Below are positions 41,624 through 49,972 of a DNA stretch of 64,000 nt, piece after piece. Below the pieces are notes generated by a model. It was given only the letters and a program-made list of their open reading frames with translations. It made no database searches and was not told the origin of the DNA. How positions within the stretch are numbered: position 1 is the stretch's first letter; each line of letters opens with the position of its first letter. The DNA comes from an uncultured Lachnospiraceae bacterium (GTDB taxonomy: Bacteria; Bacillota; Clostridia; Lachnospirales; Lachnospiraceae), in assembly GCA_934292725.1 (NCBI GenBank), contig CAKQXY010000010.1:1-64000 (forward strand). Direction: 5' to 3'. The translations under genes and the position numbers were made by a program.

Positions 41624-42550
41624 TTGAAAGAAATAAGTAAACCAAAAAAGAAAAAGAAGCTCGGAAAGAGCTATAATTGGCAGTTCTGGGCAATTATTGC
41701 ATTGCCGATGATCTATGCATTTGTTTTTGCCTATATTCCGATGGGTGGAATTATCGTTGCATTCCAGAAATATTCCCCAAGAAAGGGAATCTTAGGAAGT
41801 GAGTGGGTTGGACTGAAGTATTTCAATCAGTTCTTTACAACACCGTCTAGTAGAAAAATTATTTTCAATACATTATATCTTGGTATTTATAGTTTAATTG
41901 CAGGATTCCCGATTCCGATTCTTCTGGCAATTCTGTTAAACGAGATGAGAAGCAAGACGTACAAGAAATTTATCCAGATGGTTACTTATGCACCATACTT
42001 TATTTCTACTGTTGTTATGGTTGGTATGATGATGCGTATGATGGATATGCGTACTGGTATCATCAACCGCGCACTGCAGTCAATCGGTATTGGTCCTATT
42101 AACTTCTTTGGTGAAGTTAATCTGTTCCCATCCCTTTATGTATGGAGTGGTATCTGGCAGGGAGCTGGTTATTCTTCCATTATTTATATCGCAGCACTTG
42201 CCGGTGTAAGCCCTGAGCTTCAAGAGGCAGCTATCGTAGATGGTGCAAACCGTTTCCAGAGAATTATTCACGTGGATCTGCCGGCAATCGTTCCAACAAT
42301 TATCACAATGCTTATCTTTAACTGTGCAAGCATTATGAACATCGGATTCGATAAGGTTTATCTGATGCAGAACGATATGAATATAGACCGTGCAGAGGTA
42401 ATCTCAACATTCGTTTACAAGGTTGGTCTTACGAGAGGTGATTTCTCATTCTCGACTGCGGCCGGTCTGTTCCAGTCTCTTGTAAGTTTTATTCTTCTTG
42501 TTATCGTAAACAAGATTTGTAAGACGGTAACTGAGACGAGTCTGTGGTAA
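41624..42550 (+). CDS. ABC sugar permease (LplB-type)
   Basis: A 308-residue permease with about six membrane segments and the EAA loop ELQEAAIVDGANRFQRIIHVDLP. I prefer the TTG at 41624, nine bases after AAGGAGGT; the frame's upstream ATG puts that site inside the coding part. It pairs with the next gene. No ATPase gene lies in the cluster, as in many Firmicute sugar transporters that share one MsmK-type ATPase. Confidence 0.9.
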   Translation: MKEISKPKKKKKLGKSYNWQFWAIIALPMIYAFVFAYIPMGGIIVAFQKYSPRKGILGSEWVGLKYFNQFFTTPSSRKIIFNTLYLGIYSLIAGFPIPILLAILLNEMRSKTYKKFIQMVTYAPYFISTVVMVGMMMRMMDMRTGIINRALQSIGIGPINFFGEVNLFPSLYVWSGIWQGAGYSSIIYIAALAGVSPELQEAAIVDGANRFQRIIHVDLPAIVPTIITMLIFNCASIMNIGFDKVYLMQNDMNIDRAEVISTFVYKVGLTRGDFSFSTAAGLFQSLVSFILLVIVNKICKTVTETSLW

Positions 42551-42565
42551 AGGAGGGAGAAACGA

Positions 42566-43495
42566 ATGAGTAAGACACAGGTAAAATCAAACGACCGTTT
42601 TAGCAAGTTTAGAATGGAAAGTCCACTGGGCAAGTTTTTTACAATTTTGCTGTATGTGGTTATGACGATCATTGTATTGATCGTGCTTCTTCCAGTACTT
42701 CATATCATTGCGGCATCATTCTCTGATCCGCAGGCGATGATCAGCGGCAAGGTATCCTTCTGGCCGAAGGACTTTACACTGCGCGGATATGAGGCAGTAT
42801 TTACATATAAAAAGTTCTGGACAGGTTTTCGTAATTCCTTGTTCTACATGGTATTCGGAACATTTATCAACATTGTAATGACACTTCTTTGTGCATATCC
42901 TCTTTCAAGAAAAGAGTTTACTGCGCGCAATAAGGTTGCAATGTTCTTCGTATTCACAATGTATTTCTCTGGTGGTATGGTTCCAAGCTTCATGCTTGTA
43001 AATGCACTTGGTCTTGTAGATACAGTTTGGGCAATGCTTATTCCAGGCGCAATGTCTACATACAACATGATCATTGCAAGAACATATATGATCAACTCCA
43101 TTCCGGATGAGCTGTATGAGGCAGCTGAGATCGATGGATGTACACCATTTAAGTATTTGATTCGTATTGTTGTTCCGCTGTCAAAGCCGATTATCGCAGT
43201 ACTTGTTCTGTACTATGGTGTTGCAAGATGGAACTCCTATCAGGATGCAATTTTGTACTTACAGAAGGCAAATTATTTACAGCCATTACAGATCATCCTT
43301 CGTGAGATCCTTATTATGAATGATATTGATGAGACTATGATGGGCAATGCCGATGCACTGGCAAGACAGAGAGGCTTGAAGGATCTTCTTCAGTATTCTG
43401 TTATCGTCATTGCATCAGTTCCAGTTATGATAATTTATCCATTCGTTCAGAAATACTTCGTAAAGGGTGTTATGATCGGAGCAGTAAAGGGCTAA
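42566..43495 (+). CDS. ABC sugar permease (LplC/YtcP-type)
   Basis: The 309-residue partner permease, with six membrane segments and the EAA loop ELYEAAEIDGCTPFKYLIRIVVPL. AAAGGAGG lies before the ATG, 15 bases after the first permease. It ends 48 bases before the preferred GH29 start. The pair forms the channel for the solute-binding protein at 39816. Confidence 0.92.
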   Translation: MSKTQVKSNDRFSKFRMESPLGKFFTILLYVVMTIIVLIVLLPVLHIIAASFSDPQAMISGKVSFWPKDFTLRGYEAVFTYKKFWTGFRNSLFYMVFGTFINIVMTLLCAYPLSRKEFTARNKVAMFFVFTMYFSGGMVPSFMLVNALGLVDTVWAMLIPGAMSTYNMIIARTYMINSIPDELYEAAEIDGCTPFKYLIRIVVPLSKPIIAVLVLYYGVARWNSYQDAILYLQKANYLQPLQIILREILIMNDIDETMMGNADALARQRGLKDLLQYSVIVIASVPVMIIYPFVQKYFVKGVMIGAVKG

Positions 43496-43543
43496 TCAAT
43501 GAGAAATGCCAGGGCCAAAAGGCTCTGGCAGATTGGAGGATAT

Positions 43544-44851
43544 ATGTACCAGTTTAACCGTGAAGAGTACAACAAGAGAATGGAATGGTATGTAGATGCC
43601 AGATTCGGAATGTTTATCCACTGGGGACTGTATTCAATTCCTGCAAGAGGCGAGTGGGTGCGCAGTGTTGAGGAAATTCCGAAGGAAGACTACATGAAAT
43701 ATTTTTATGAGTTTGATCCTAAGGATTATGATCCTAAGAAATGGGCGAGAGCGGCAAAAGAGGCCGGCATGAAATACGTAGTGTTAACAGCAAAGCATCA
43801 TGATGGCTTTTGTCTGTTTGACAGTAAGTATACAGAGTTCAAGTCAACAAATACAAAATGTGGCCGCGATCTTGTTGCAGAGTACGTAGAGGCAGTTCGG
43901 GCAGAAGGCTTGAAGGTTGGTCTGTATTTTTCTTTGATCGATTGGTATCATGACGATTTCCCACACTACGGTGATCGTCAGCATCCAATGAGAAACAACC
44001 CGGCCTACACTAATGAAAATCGTAATTGGGATAATTATGTAACATTTATGCATAATCAGGTGCGCGAGATTTGTACTAACTATGGCCAGATTGATGTGCT
44101 GTGGTTTGATTTCTCTTATGACGATATGATGGGCGAAAAGTGGGGTGCTACAAAGCTTGTAAATATGGTAAGAGAACTTCAGCCGCAGGTTATCATTGAC
44201 AATCGCTTAGAGGCGAGCGGACAGGGTTATGGTTCACTTGTGACGGCAAATCCGCTGCCGTATCACGGCGATTTTGTAAGCCCGGAGCAGATTATTCCGC
44301 CTCATGGCATTCGTGATGTAAACGGTGATCCTGTCAACTGGGAAGCATGTATCACAATGAACAATAACTGGGGATATTGTGCAAGAGACAAATTCTTTAA
44401 GCCATCCTCAATGATCATAAAAAAGCTGGTAGAGTGCGTATCAAAGGGCGGCAACATGCTTTTGAATGTGGGTCCTGATGCATATGGAAACATTCCGCCT
44501 GAGTCGCTGCAGATTTTGAGCGAGATTGGTGCATGGATGAAGAAAAACAGTAAGAGTGTGTATGGCTGTGGACTGGCAGGAATCGAAAAGCCAGATTATG
44601 GCCGTGTGACAAGAAATGGAAATCTTTTGTATTACCACATGTTTGAAAATACGATGGGACCAGTGCCGCTTACTGGAATTAAGCCAGGTACTATAAAGAA
44701 GATCCGTCTTTTATGCGATGGAAGTGAGGTACCGATTTCTGACAGCTGGGTTCATACCGATTACCCGGATATCGTGTTTGCAAATCTTGGACCAGATCCA
44801 GTTCTGCCAGATGCAGTAGATACCGTGCTGGAGGTTGAGCTGACAGAATAA
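43544..44851 (+). CDS. Alpha-L-fucosidase, GH29, intracellular
   Basis: GH29 removes alpha-linked L-fucose. The 435-residue protein has the family opening DARFGMFIHWGLYS, YVVLTAKHHDGFCLFDS, and the nucleophile motif DVLWFDFSYDD (Asp189). There is no signal peptide, so the substrate is imported by the ABC system just upstream. The start at 43544 follows GGAGG; a longer frame begins 45 bases earlier. It is co-transcribed with the transporter and the transglutaminase-like gene. Confidence 0.93.
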   Translation: MYQFNREEYNKRMEWYVDARFGMFIHWGLYSIPARGEWVRSVEEIPKEDYMKYFYEFDPKDYDPKKWARAAKEAGMKYVVLTAKHHDGFCLFDSKYTEFKSTNTKCGRDLVAEYVEAVRAEGLKVGLYFSLIDWYHDDFPHYGDRQHPMRNNPAYTNENRNWDNYVTFMHNQVREICTNYGQIDVLWFDFSYDDMMGEKWGATKLVNMVRELQPQVIIDNRLEASGQGYGSLVTANPLPYHGDFVSPEQIIPPHGIRDVNGDPVNWEACITMNNNWGYCARDKFFKPSSMIIKKLVECVSKGGNMLLNVGPDAYGNIPPESLQILSEIGAWMKKNSKSVYGCGLAGIEKPDYGRVTRNGNLLYYHMFENTMGPVPLTGIKPGTIKKIRLLCDGSEVPISDSWVHTDYPDIVFANLGPDPVLPDAVDTVLEVELTE

Positions 44852-44883
44852 TGATTTAATGAGAAAGGAATGGTAGATAAGAA

Positions 44884-47466
44884 ATGCTGTTAGCATTAGA
44901 GCCGTCTTTGAAGGAAAAAATTGAAAAGCAGTATGAAGAGTGGATGGCTTGCTGTCCGAACAAAAAGAAAGAGGCAGATGCGTGGATTAAAAGCGCAGAT
45001 GAAGACGAAGCAGTCTGCATGAAGTATCTTTACGCATATATGCATCCGTGTGATATTGTATCTTATGATGTAGAAGTGATTGCATCTTATGTAAAGGCAA
45101 CACTCGATATGTATGCGAATGTTCCATATGCAAAACAGGTGCCGGCAGAGCTGTTCTTTACATATGTATTATGCGTGCGTGTAAACAACGAGGATCTTGA
45201 TAAGAGCCGTGAATGGATTTACAGACAGCTTGTTGATCGCGTGAAGGATAAAAAGACAATGGTAGAGGCCGCACTTGAGGTTAACTACTGGTGTTATGAA
45301 AAGGCAACCTATATCCCGTCTGATGATCGTACTCTGGCACCATTTGGTATGTGCAATTCCGCTCGTGGACGCTGTGGTGAGGAATCAACACTTGCTGTAT
45401 CTGCTATGAGAAGTGTGGGTATTCCGGCAAGACAGTGTTATGTTCCGCGCTGGGCACACTGTGATGACAACCATGCATGGGTTGAGGTGTGGGCAGATGG
45501 CGATTGGCATTATCTGGGAGCATGTGAGCCAGAACCAGTACTTGATAAGGGTTGGTTTACTGCAGCTGCATCAAAGGCAATGCTTGTACATGCAAAGGCA
45601 TTTTCAGATCTGGAAAGCTCAGCAGAAATAGCCTACAAGACACCGCTTTATGCGCTGATGAATGTAACAGAGCGTTATGCAGACTGTGCAAAACTGACTG
45701 TAACAGTAACTGATCATGGCGTACCGGTGCAGAATGTTTCTGTTTTATTCTGCCTTGTCAATTATAGTGAGCTTTTCCCGCTTCATAAAGAAAAAACAGC
45801 ATCTGATGGTAGCGTGTCCTTTATGACAGGTAAGGGTGATCTGTATGTATGCACCGTTTACAACGGAAAATATCTTGGTCAGAAAATTGATATGAGAGAG
45901 CAGCAGTCTGTTGTATTAAAGATGGAGCAGGCATCAGATCCAGAGAAGATGGAAGGCATAATTGAGGAGTGCTTTGATTTGAATCCGCCGATTGAAGCTA
46001 TGCCAAAGAGCACCGGTGCACAGATGAAGAGTGTTCATGAGGCTCGTCTTGCTGAGTGTGAGAAGATTCGCGCTGATTATGAGGAGAGTTTTGTAAAGGA
46101 AGATAAAGACTGCAGTGATCCATGGAATCGCTATTTTGTCAATGCAAGAGGAAACAGACAGGAGCTTGAAAAATTCAGACAGATGACTGAATTTACAGAT
46201 GAGGATAAGCGTCTGATGCTTGATACGCTTCGTGATAAGGATTTTCTTGATACTACAGCAGAGGTGCTTGCATCATATTTGCGTGCTGCGCTTCCATATA
46301 AGAACAATTTCTGTACAGAGCTTTACCAGAAATATCTGCTTGCACCGCGTGCCGGCCATGAAAAGCTTATGGGAAGCAGAAGCCGTATTGCTTCTCTGTT
46401 ATCTGAAAAAAAGGTATTTCCGCAGGATGGCACAGTGACTGCAAAGATGGTATGGGAGTATGTAAATCATGGTTTAAATACAGTGCCGGATTATGGAACA
46501 GGAAACTGGCCGGCAGAGGCAGATGGCTGCATAAAGTGTGAGATCATTACCGAGGTTTCAAAGAGAGTTGTCTTTGTTGAGATTTGCCGTGCTATTGGTA
46601 TTCCAGCACGCTTAAATCCAGTAACAGGAAAGGCAGAGGGTGTTTGCGAAAAGAACGGTGAGATTTGCTTTGAGGCTATGGAAAAGGAAGTTCAAAAGAC
46701 AGATGAGCCAGAGAAGCAGGTAACACTGACTTTAGTAAATAAATCTGACCGTAAGCTTGAGTACTGGCTTCATATGACGATTGCCCGTTTTGAAAATGAT
46801 GTTTATCAGACACAAAATTATGATGATCTTGCAATTGAGCCGGGAGAAGAAAAGGAACTTTCTTTGGCGAAAGGTGCTTACCGCATCATCACCACACAGC
46901 GTCAGATTGATGGTGGCGTCAGCTGTATCGCAAGCAGCTTTGTTATGAGCGAAGATCGTGTATTTGAGCTTCGTCAGGCACCGGCAAAGATTGCCGAAAA
47001 GTGTCATGAGGCAGAGCTTAGTGATGCGACAGTACAGCAGGTAACAGCAGAGGGAAAGATGGTTGGCGATCCTGTTTTGATGACTTCACTTTATCAGGGA
47101 CAAAAATCAATTCTTGTTTTTGCAGATCCAGGAAAAGAGCCGACAGAGCATCTGTTCCAGGAGATCCTTGAGTGTAAGGAAGCTTACAAGAAACAGGGAT
47201 ACAGAGTTGTAATTGCACTTGAGAATACGGATGTTTTAAAGAACGAGACATTGCAGCGTGTACTTCATGCAGAGTTAAATCTTGTATGCGTGACAGTAAA
47301 GAACGATGCATATTTGTATCAGCTGCATGAGGCACTTCATGTCGGAGACGAGCGTCTTCCATATGCTGTAGCAGTGAATACAGAAGGCAAGGGACTTTTT
47401 GCATTCGCAAACTATAACATTCGTACAGCATGGACATTGATGGAAATTCTGGATGCAAGAGGCTAA
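44884..47466 (+). CDS. Large protein with two transglutaminase-like domains and a thioredoxin-like C-terminus
   Basis: An 860-residue soluble protein. A first transglutaminase-like domain (about 130-225) contains GRCGEESTLAVSAMRS (Cys164) and DDNHAWVEVWADG (His197); the third residue is probably Glu215 or a neighbour, since the usual Asp is not obvious. A second, degenerate copy (about 530-610, with GCIKCEIITEVSKRVVF) lacks the HAWVEV part. The last 130 residues resemble a thioredoxin-like fold without CxxC. There is no signal peptide. A stop codon just before the ATG fixes 44884 as the earliest start. It lies 32 bases after GH29. A peptide N-glycanase-like amidase or a protease is possible; function unknown. 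Confidence 0.8.
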   Translation: MLLALEPSLKEKIEKQYEEWMACCPNKKKEADAWIKSADEDEAVCMKYLYAYMHPCDIVSYDVEVIASYVKATLDMYANVPYAKQVPAELFFTYVLCVRVNNEDLDKSREWIYRQLVDRVKDKKTMVEAALEVNYWCYEKATYIPSDDRTLAPFGMCNSARGRCGEESTLAVSAMRSVGIPARQCYVPRWAHCDDNHAWVEVWADGDWHYLGACEPEPVLDKGWFTAAASKAMLVHAKAFSDLESSAEIAYKTPLYALMNVTERYADCAKLTVTVTDHGVPVQNVSVLFCLVNYSELFPLHKEKTASDGSVSFMTGKGDLYVCTVYNGKYLGQKIDMREQQSVVLKMEQASDPEKMEGIIEECFDLNPPIEAMPKSTGAQMKSVHEARLAECEKIRADYEESFVKEDKDCSDPWNRYFVNARGNRQELEKFRQMTEFTDEDKRLMLDTLRDKDFLDTTAEVLASYLRAALPYKNNFCTELYQKYLLAPRAGHEKLMGSRSRIASLLSEKKVFPQDGTVTAKMVWEYVNHGLNTVPDYGTGNWPAEADGCIKCEIITEVSKRVVFVEICRAIGIPARLNPVTGKAEGVCEKNGEICFEAMEKEVQKTDEPEKQVTLTLVNKSDRKLEYWLHMTIARFENDVYQTQNYDDLAIEPGEEKELSLAKGAYRIITTQRQIDGGVSCIASSFVMSEDRVFELRQAPAKIAEKCHEAELSDATVQQVTAEGKMVGDPVLMTSLYQGQKSILVFADPGKEPTEHLFQEILECKEAYKKQGYRVVIALENTDVLKNETLQRVLHAELNLVCVTVKNDAYLYQLHEALHVGDERLPYAVAVNTEGKGLFAFANYNIRTAWTLMEILDARG

Positions 47467-47497
47467 TTGAAAGAAATTTTCAAAAAAACGAAATTTG

Positions 47498-47563
47498 ATC
47501 TTCCAATTTCTTGAAGATCGCATTATAATGGTAGCCGCAAAGGTCAGACGCTTGCGGCTGCCA
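47498..47563 (+). promoter_or_regulatory. Dyad, promoter element and leader hairpin before the ion transporter gene
   Basis: GATCTTC-N9-GAAGATC (47498-47520) is a perfect dyad overlapping a weak -35 (TTCCAA), TATAAT lies at 47524-47529, and TGGTAGCCGCAA (47529-47540) pairs with TTGCGGCTGCCA (47552-47563) as a hairpin at the transcription start. It may be a repressor site plus a leader hairpin. The run between the transglutaminase gene and here has no long T tract. Confidence 0.45.
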
Positions 47564-47596
47564 TTTGCTATTATATGAGAGTGGGGGAGATACATT

Positions 47597-48952
47597 ATGG
47601 TATCACAGATTTTAGCTGTCCTTATCTTTCTCGTGATGTTCGCCCTGATCATTACTGAGAAGATAGAGAGACACATTGTAACGCTTGGCTGCGGTCTGCT
47701 TATGATCCTTTTAGTATTCGGTATCACAATGCATAGCGGCAGCGCAATCATGGAGACGCTGAATATCGGAAGTATTTTCACAGCGGACTTCTGGCATGCA
47801 TCCAGTGAGGCTGGAGAGTCTTCATCTGGAATTAACTGGTCAACGATCATTTTTATCGCAGGTATGATGATCATGGTTGAAGGAATGGGAAAGGCAGGAT
47901 TTTTCCGCTGGCTTTGTCTGCAGATTGCAAGACTTGTTCACTACAAGCCAACTGCTGTATTTGTCACATTTATGATCATGTCATTTGTACTGGCTATGTT
48001 CATTGACAGTATCACAGTTATTTTGTTTTTGGCAGCAGTTACCATTGAGCTTTGTCTGTTGTTAAAGAGCAATCCAGTGCCAATGATTATCGCAGAGATT
48101 TTCTGTGCAAATCTTGGTGGCTCAGCAACCATGTGCGGAGATCCGCCGAACATCATTATCGGAACCTCCATGGGCTACAGCTTCTTTGATTTCTTGACAA
48201 ACACAGGTGCCATTGCAGCAATTTCACTTATTGTGGTTGTAGTTTATTTCTATTTCTGTTTCAGAAAGAAGCTTGTTACACCGGGAACAGCGCCTGTTGA
48301 TCCGGCATCTTGTCCAGATCCAAATTCCGCTATTACAGACAAGAAGGAGTTTCTTAGCAGCGTTGTTATTTTCCTGATCGCAGTTGTTCTTCTTGTTTCA
48401 CATGCAAATACAGGACTGACAGTTGCTTTCATCGGTACCTTTATTGCAATTATTACTTTGATTGTAGAGCATAAGTATGCGGCAGAGCTGTTAAAGAAGG
48501 TTGATTACAAGACACTGTTATTCTTTGTTGGACTATTCATTGTTGTTGGTGGTCTGGAGCAGACTGGTGTTCTTACAGTAATTGCTGAATTTATCAGTAA
48601 GGTAAGTGGTTCCAACACAAAGTTAATGGTAGCAATTATCATTTGGATCTCAGCACTTGCAAGTGCATTCGTAGACAATATCCCGTTTGCAGCAACCATG
48701 ATTCCAGTTATCAGAAGCTTGTCAGCACTGCAGGGTGTTGATCTTGAAATACTTTCCTGGGCACTGGCAATGGGTACTGATATCGGAGGAAGTGCGACAC
48801 CAATCGGTGCTTCCGCAAATGTAGTAGGTATTTCCGTATCCTCAAAGAATGGTCATCCGATTGGATGGGGCAAGTACTGTAAGTATGCAGCACCGGCAAC
48901 CATCATTGTTGTTTTGATTTCTATGCTGTTCATATTTGCAAGATATATGTAA
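47597..48952 (+). CDS. ArsB/NhaD-superfamily ion transporter
   Basis: A 451-residue membrane protein with about 11 segments and the two helical re-entrant motifs of the ion-transporter superfamily: ANLGGSATMCGDPPNIIIG in the first half and AMGTDIGGSATPIGASANV in the second. GGGGGAG lies before the ATG. The fold covers arsenite, Na+/H+, citrate and dicarboxylate carriers; substrate is not readable. It follows the fucose island on the same strand but has its own regulatory stretch, so it may be separate. Confidence 0.85.
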   Translation: MVSQILAVLIFLVMFALIITEKIERHIVTLGCGLLMILLVFGITMHSGSAIMETLNIGSIFTADFWHASSEAGESSSGINWSTIIFIAGMMIMVEGMGKAGFFRWLCLQIARLVHYKPTAVFVTFMIMSFVLAMFIDSITVILFLAAVTIELCLLLKSNPVPMIIAEIFCANLGGSATMCGDPPNIIIGTSMGYSFFDFLTNTGAIAAISLIVVVVYFYFCFRKKLVTPGTAPVDPASCPDPNSAITDKKEFLSSVVIFLIAVVLLVSHANTGLTVAFIGTFIAIITLIVEHKYAAELLKKVDYKTLLFFVGLFIVVGGLEQTGVLTVIAEFISKVSGSNTKLMVAIIIWISALASAFVDNIPFAATMIPVIRSLSALQGVDLEILSWALAMGTDIGGSATPIGASANVVGISVSSKNGHPIGWGKYCKYAAPATIIVVLISMLFIFARYM

Positions 48953-49032
48953 GGTTTCATAAAAAGATTTACAAATTGACTTCAAAGTTATATAATTAAG
49001 ATAAATTAATTTTGTCGTCAGGAGGAATGGCA

Positions 49033-49635
49033 ATGAGTGATCAATTGATAATAACATTAGGACGTGAATTTGGAAGCGGCGGACATGCAATTGCAGTAGA
49101 GCTGGCAAACAGATATGGCATTAAGCTCTATGACCACAATTTGTTAGACGCTGTAGCAGCAGAGAAAAACGTAGATGTCGAGACATTAAGACGCTACGAT
49201 GAGAAGCCAAAAAAACTGCTGTTTTCAAGAAGCCAGAATGGTTTTTCAAGTTCAGCAGAAGAAAATGTAGCATTTTTACAGTTCGAGTATCTGAAGAAAA
49301 AAGCAGATGAGGGTGAATCCTTTATCGTAGTTGGAAGATGTGCAGAGACTGTTTTGGGTGATCGTCCGAATGTGATTTCTTTGTTTGTTCTTGGTGATCG
49401 CGAAGTAAAGTGCAAGCGTGTTATGGAGGTCTATGATCTGTCTGAGCGTGATGCACAGTTTAAAATGGAGCGTCACGACAAGTACAGAAAGCAGTATCAC
49501 AACTACTACTGCAAGGATAAGTGGGGCGATTCAAGAGCCTATGACTTATGTATTAACAGCAGCCGATTGGGATTTGATGAGACAGTAAATGAGCTTGATG
49601 ATTATATCAATCGACGCAGAAAAATGTTCAAATAA
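49033..49635 (+). CDS. Cytidylate kinase-like protein
   Basis: A 200-residue P-loop protein of the cytidylate-kinase-like type: ITLGREFGSGGHAIAVELA (P-loop), KLYDHNLLDAVA, VVGRCAETVL, and a lid region RDAQFKMERHDKYRKQYHNYY. AGGAGGA lies six bases before the ATG at 49033. These proteins are common stand-alone genes in clostridia; the nucleotide substrate is not established. A bidirectional terminator follows. Confidence 0.88.
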   Translation: MSDQLIITLGREFGSGGHAIAVELANRYGIKLYDHNLLDAVAAEKNVDVETLRRYDEKPKKLLFSRSQNGFSSSAEENVAFLQFEYLKKKADEGESFIVVGRCAETVLGDRPNVISLFVLGDREVKCKRVMEVYDLSERDAQFKMERHDKYRKQYHNYYCKDKWGDSRAYDLCINSSRLGFDETVNELDDYINRRRKMFK

Positions 49636-49717
49636 AAAGAAAAAGACAATGAGTGACGTTTTGCTTGATTTTTAAGCTAAAATTTGGCATAATAATCAGC
49701 GGAACAGTCATGTAAAC

Positions 49718-49754
49718 AAAAAACCTGTTCCAAATAAAAAGGAACAGGTTTTTT
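49718..49754. terminator. Bidirectional terminator between the kinase-like gene and the microprotein gene
   Basis: AAAAAACCTGTTCC (49718-49731) pairs perfectly with GGAACAGGTTTTTT (49741-49754) across nine bases; it can end both converging transcripts. Confidence 0.92.
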
Positions 49755-49796
49755 GTTTGTATCAGGTGCAAATGACTCTGAACTTATGATGCCGGA

Positions 49797-49871
49797 TTAC
49801 AGGCGACCACAGATCCAGTCCCAGATCTCGCCCCACCAAACGCGGCACGGGGATGCAAAATAGAAATCCAT
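49797..49871 (-). CDS. 24-residue Trp-rich microprotein
   Basis: A 25-codon minus-strand frame with a textbook AAAGGAGG, 7-8 bases before the ATG (49871), its own promoter (49916-49944) and the terminator above. The peptide begins MDFYFASPCR, has tryptophans at 12, 13, 17 and 19 and cysteines at 9 and 21, and ends in RL. The central GEIWDWI would form an amphipathic helix that could lie on a membrane. It is a free-standing gene and not an ORF by chance: all signals fit. It is not a trp leader (no trp gene follows). I do not recognise the family. Confidence 0.75.
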   Translation of the reverse strand: MDFYFASPCRVWWGEIWDWICGRL

Positions 49872-49915
49872 AATAGTTCCTCCTTTTTGTTAGTCAATGC
49901 TTCATTGCTGAGTTT

Positions 49916-49944
49916 ACAATATCACACATAACTAAGAAAAACAA
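49916..49944 (-). promoter_or_regulatory. Promoter of the microprotein gene
   Basis: On the minus strand TTGTTT (49944-49939), 17 bases, TATTGT (49921-49916), with a leader of about 40 bases. Confidence 0.6.
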
Positions 49945-49972
49945 GTTTTTTCTGTATTCAGAAAGGATATAT

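Noticed and set aside
49797..49871. Microprotein as a trp attenuator leader
   Set aside because: A terminator follows directly and the next gene on that strand is not a biosynthetic gene; the trp operon here uses a T-box.
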